Assembly: GCF_902497785.1 (NCBI RefSeq)
Contig: NZ_CABVHK010000004.1
Coordinates: forward strand, 248,001-312,000
Direction: 5' to 3'
From: Pseudomonas fluorescens
GTDB taxonomy: Bacteria > Pseudomonadota > Gammaproteobacteria > Pseudomonadales > Pseudomonadaceae
Length of the DNA stretch: 64,000 nt
Both the position numbers and the translations under genes were made by a program. Under the pieces are notes generated by a model. It made no database searches. It saw only the letters and a program-made list of their open reading frames with translations, and had not been told where the DNA came from. Positions within the stretch are counted from its first letter, which is position 1. The number at the start of each line of letters is the position of its first letter. This document shows, one piece after another, positions 62,097 to 64,000 of the stretch.

Positions 62097-63329
62097 TTAG
62101 CGCCCAGCCGCCGGTTGGCTGTTCAACTGTGCATCCCCTGGCTTGCCCAACACGCAAGACGTTCCACCAGGCGTGTACATCATTGCCACACAGCGGTTGC
62201 AAGCCGTGCAGATCGAATCACGACTGGCACCACTGGCCAGCTTGTTGACGTAGTCGTTTTCCGCCAGCAGCACCCGCCCCATGGCGACCAGGTCAAAACC
62301 TTCGGCCATTATCTGCTCGATGCTCGCCAGGCTCTTCGCACCGCCCAGATAGGCCAGCGGCATCTTCACCGCCGCACGCACCTTGCGCGCATGCTCCAGC
62401 AGATACAGCTCGCGAAACTCTACGGTCGGCTCCTTGCGGCGCTGAATGGCCATGGCCAGGGCGATGATCTTGTTCTTCTGCTGCACGCGGTTTTCCTTGG
62501 GAAAGGACGAACCAAACATGGTGGTGATCGACTCGGCATTCATCCCGGCGCTGAGCACCAGCAGATGCGCGCCCTCCTCCTCCAGCATGCGCGCAATCTG
62601 CGCCCCGTCCTCGGCGCTGTTGCCGGCTCTCACGCCCTCCGTGACGCTGTATTTGCAGATCACCGCCATTTCCTGGCCGACTGCATCGAGCACTGCGCGA
62701 AGCACCCAGCGCGGGAAGCGCAGACGGTTTTCCAGGCTGCCGCCGTACTGGTCGCGGCGCTTGTTGTACATCGGCGAAATGAACTGGCTGAGCAGATAGC
62801 CGTGGCCCATGTGTATTTCCACCGCATCGAAACCGGCCTGGCGGGCCAGCCGCGCGCCCTGCGCGAAATCGCGCACCACCTGTTGCATGTCGGCTTCGTT
62901 CATCGCCTGCTTGAGCAACATGCCGCTCATCAGGCCGATCTTGTTAAAGCCACCGCTGGCGGACAACGGTCGCTTGGTAGAACGCTCGCGAATAAACGTG
63001 AAGCAGCCACCATGGGTGATCTGCGCACTGGCCAGGCCACCGGCCTGATGTACGCCGTCGGTCAGGGCCTTGAAGTGTGGCAGGCTGGACGGGTTCAGGG
63101 TCAGCTGATTGGGCAGCGTGCGCCCATCATTGCTGACCGCACAGTAGGCGACAGTGGTCAGGGCGATACCCCCAGCCACCAGGTCCGAATGCAGCTTGAC
63201 CAGTTGCCTGGAAGGCACGCCCTGCACACTCATGCCCTCGTTGGTGGCGGCCTTGATAAATCGGTTTTTCAGGGTCAGCGGGCCAATCGCGACCGGGCTG
63301 AACGGCGACGGGGTCGGACAAGGATTCAT
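62097..63329 (-). CDS. OYE-type NADH:flavin oxidoreductase with a Cys cluster
   Basis: A 410-residue FMN-barrel enzyme: VAIGPLTLKNRFIKAATNEG, ASAQITHGGCFTFIRE, and the family signature GFDAVEIHMGHGYLLSQFIS then NKRRDQYGGSLENRLRFP. Unlike plain OYE, it ends with a Cys cluster (C374-x2-C377-x2-C380-x11-C392) like the 4Fe-4S motif of 2,4-dienoyl-CoA reductase and BaiCD/BaiH, but lacks their C-terminal FAD/NAD domain. It may reduce or desaturate a conjugated steroid ketone or dienoyl-CoA. The family role in this cluster is inference. Confidence 0.78.
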   Translation of the reverse strand: MNPCPTPSPFSPVAIGPLTLKNRFIKAATNEGMSVQGVPSRQLVKLHSDLVAGGIALTTVAYCAVSNDGRTLPNQLTLNPSSLPHFKALTDGVHQAGGLASAQITHGGCFTFIRERSTKRPLSASGGFNKIGLMSGMLLKQAMNEADMQQVVRDFAQGARLARQAGFDAVEIHMGHGYLLSQFISPMYNKRRDQYGGSLENRLRFPRWVLRAVLDAVGQEMAVICKYSVTEGVRAGNSAEDGAQIARMLEEEGAHLLVLSAGMNAESITTMFGSSFPKENRVQQKNKIIALAMAIQRRKEPTVEFRELYLLEHARKVRAAVKMPLAYLGGAKSLASIEQIMAEGFDLVAMGRVLLAENDYVNKLASGASRDSICTACNRCVAMMYTPGGTSCVLGKPGDAQLNSQPAAGR

Positions 63330-63402
63330 GAAAGGCCTCTCTTTATTGTTATCAGGCTACAAAGGGCGGCTGCGTCGCCACATCGCCACGCAACCAGGTT
63401 CA

Positions 63403-64000
63403 TCAGAAGGTGTACTTGGCGTTGAACGACAGGTAATCGCGATCCGCCAGCAAGCGGCCCTGGGCGACATCCGGCGAGCTCAGGTAGGCGACATAGGTCA
63501 TGCCGACCTGGAAGTTGCCCAGGTACTTGAAGTCGCCACCCACAGTCAGGCGTTTCTCGTCGCGACCCAGACCCTGATAGGCACTGCCGTCGACGTTCTG
63601 CGTCCACACCACTTTGGTGCTCAGGTCCACACCAGTGGCGATGGACGGATAGTCCATGTAGGCGCCGATGCCCAGCAGTGTCGAGCCACGGGTCTGGGTT
63701 CTCGACTCGAAATCATCGAACGTGCCGTCTACGCCAGGCCCGCCGCCGGTGATCGTCACGCTGTCCACGCCGGCAATGTGTTGATGCACCACTTCGCCCA
63801 TGAACGTGGTCTGCTGGGCGAGGATGCTTGGGCCAAGGATGTAGGAGGCGTTGAGGTTGCCTTGCCAGATTTGCCCGGTGGTCGGTGCGCCGTTGTCCAG
63901 GTAGACCGAGGCACCGTCGCGGTAGCTCAGGTCACCGGCGTACTGCACCGAGTCACCGACTTTCGAGCTGAAACTGACGCCGGTCAACTCGACGTCTTCG
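63403..64000 (-). CDS. DUF1302 family porin-like protein, 3' part only
   Basis: The window ends inside this gene; about 199 C-terminal residues are seen. GDSVQYAGDLSYRDGASVYL, FMGEVVHQHIAGVDSVTITG, GDFKYLGNFQVGMTYVAYLS and the terminal DRDYLSFNAKYTF show alternating beta strands and a terminal Phe, as in outer-membrane barrels of the DUF1302 family. DUF1302 genes accompany DUF1329 genes (one at 41012) in catabolic clusters. Frame continues to the window edge (EDVELTGVSF). Confidence 0.85.
   Translation of the reverse strand, partial: EDVELTGVSFSSKVGDSVQYAGDLSYRDGASVYLDNGAPTTGQIWQGNLNASYILGPSILAQQTTFMGEVVHQHIAGVDSVTITGGGPGVDGTFDDFESRTQTRGSTLLGIGAYMDYPSIATGVDLSTKVVWTQNVDGSAYQGLGRDEKRLTVGGDFKYLGNFQVGMTYVAYLSSPDVAQGRLLADRDYLSFNAKYTF

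Noticed and set aside
61941..63425. Plus-strand frame of 494 codons over the OYE gene
   Set aside because: Shadow of the OYE gene on the other strand; composition is His/Gln/Arg-rich and no family is recognisable.

Overview
The window looks like a chromosome segment of a Pseudomonas, most likely of the P. fluorescens group. The evidence is the high-GC codon use of most genes, three Pseudomonas-type REP doublets built on TGTAGGAGCnnGCnTGCT (8819-8919, 58603-58703, 61991-62091), a DUF2790 protein, and close family resemblance of the Kdp, DctA and acyl-CoA dehydrogenase genes to Pseudomonas proteins. No rRNA, tRNA or CRISPR array was seen.

Layout. (1) 0-4.1 kb is a scarred region: an ABM-like small gene, a 1-kb repeat, the left end of an IS2-type element, and wrecks of a CocE/NonD hydrolase and a BCCT transporter. 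(2) 4.1-12.3 kb is a complete high-affinity K+ system, kdpF-(27-aa ORF)-kdpA-kdpC-kdpB, then kdpD-kdpE; the A-C-B order is unusual. (3) 12.6-14.6 kb holds an IS110 remnant, an IS66 remnant and a second diverged copy of the 1-kb repeat, so the kdp block lies between two direct repeats. (4) 14.7-17.0 kb carries an ECF sigma factor with two paralogous membrane anti-sigma factors. (5) 17.3-24.4 kb is a probable sulfolactate utilisation cluster: SuyA-SuyB sulfo-lyase, a DctA-type importer, an LDH2/MDH2-family (ComC-like) dehydrogenase, a HutC-type GntR regulator, and a LysR/YeiH pair suited to sulfite sensing and export. (6) 24.4-39.8 kb is AT-richer and looks acquired: DUF2946, TonB receptor and PepSY membrane protein, two YVTN beta-propeller proteins, DUF2790, DUF305, a GlxA-type regulator divergent from an exported DJ-1/PfpI protein, and a decayed IS2-type element bounded by a 5-bp AAGGA target duplication. 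(7) 39.8-64.0 kb is a steroid (probably sterol-nucleus or bile-acid) catabolic cluster.

The steroid cluster encodes KshA-type 9alpha-hydroxylase oxygenase, extradiol dioxygenase (HsaC/TesB) and meta-cleavage hydrolase (HsaD/TesD) for rings A/B, and EchA20, IpdC, IpdA, IpdB, a FadA6-type thiolase, SDRs and two paired acyl-CoA dehydrogenase gene sets for rings C/D. It also has a second thiolase and a MaoC hydratase that may act on the side chain, an NTF2-like protein, two further SDRs and an OYE-type flavoenzyme that may process bile-acid hydroxyl or ene groups, DUF1329/DUF1302 envelope proteins, and a LuxR-type regulator resembling TeiR/TesR. KstD, KshB, HsaAB, HsaEFG and FadD3 equivalents are not in the window. 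The promoter-bearing gaps of this cluster share an 18-bp motif, CATCGTCCGnnnRGACTA (dyad core GTCC-N4-GGAC), upstream of kshA, the DUF1329 gene, the HsaC/ACAD divergent pair and the SDR/HsaD divergent pair. I infer that it is the operator of the cluster regulator; this is the most interesting new signal in the window.
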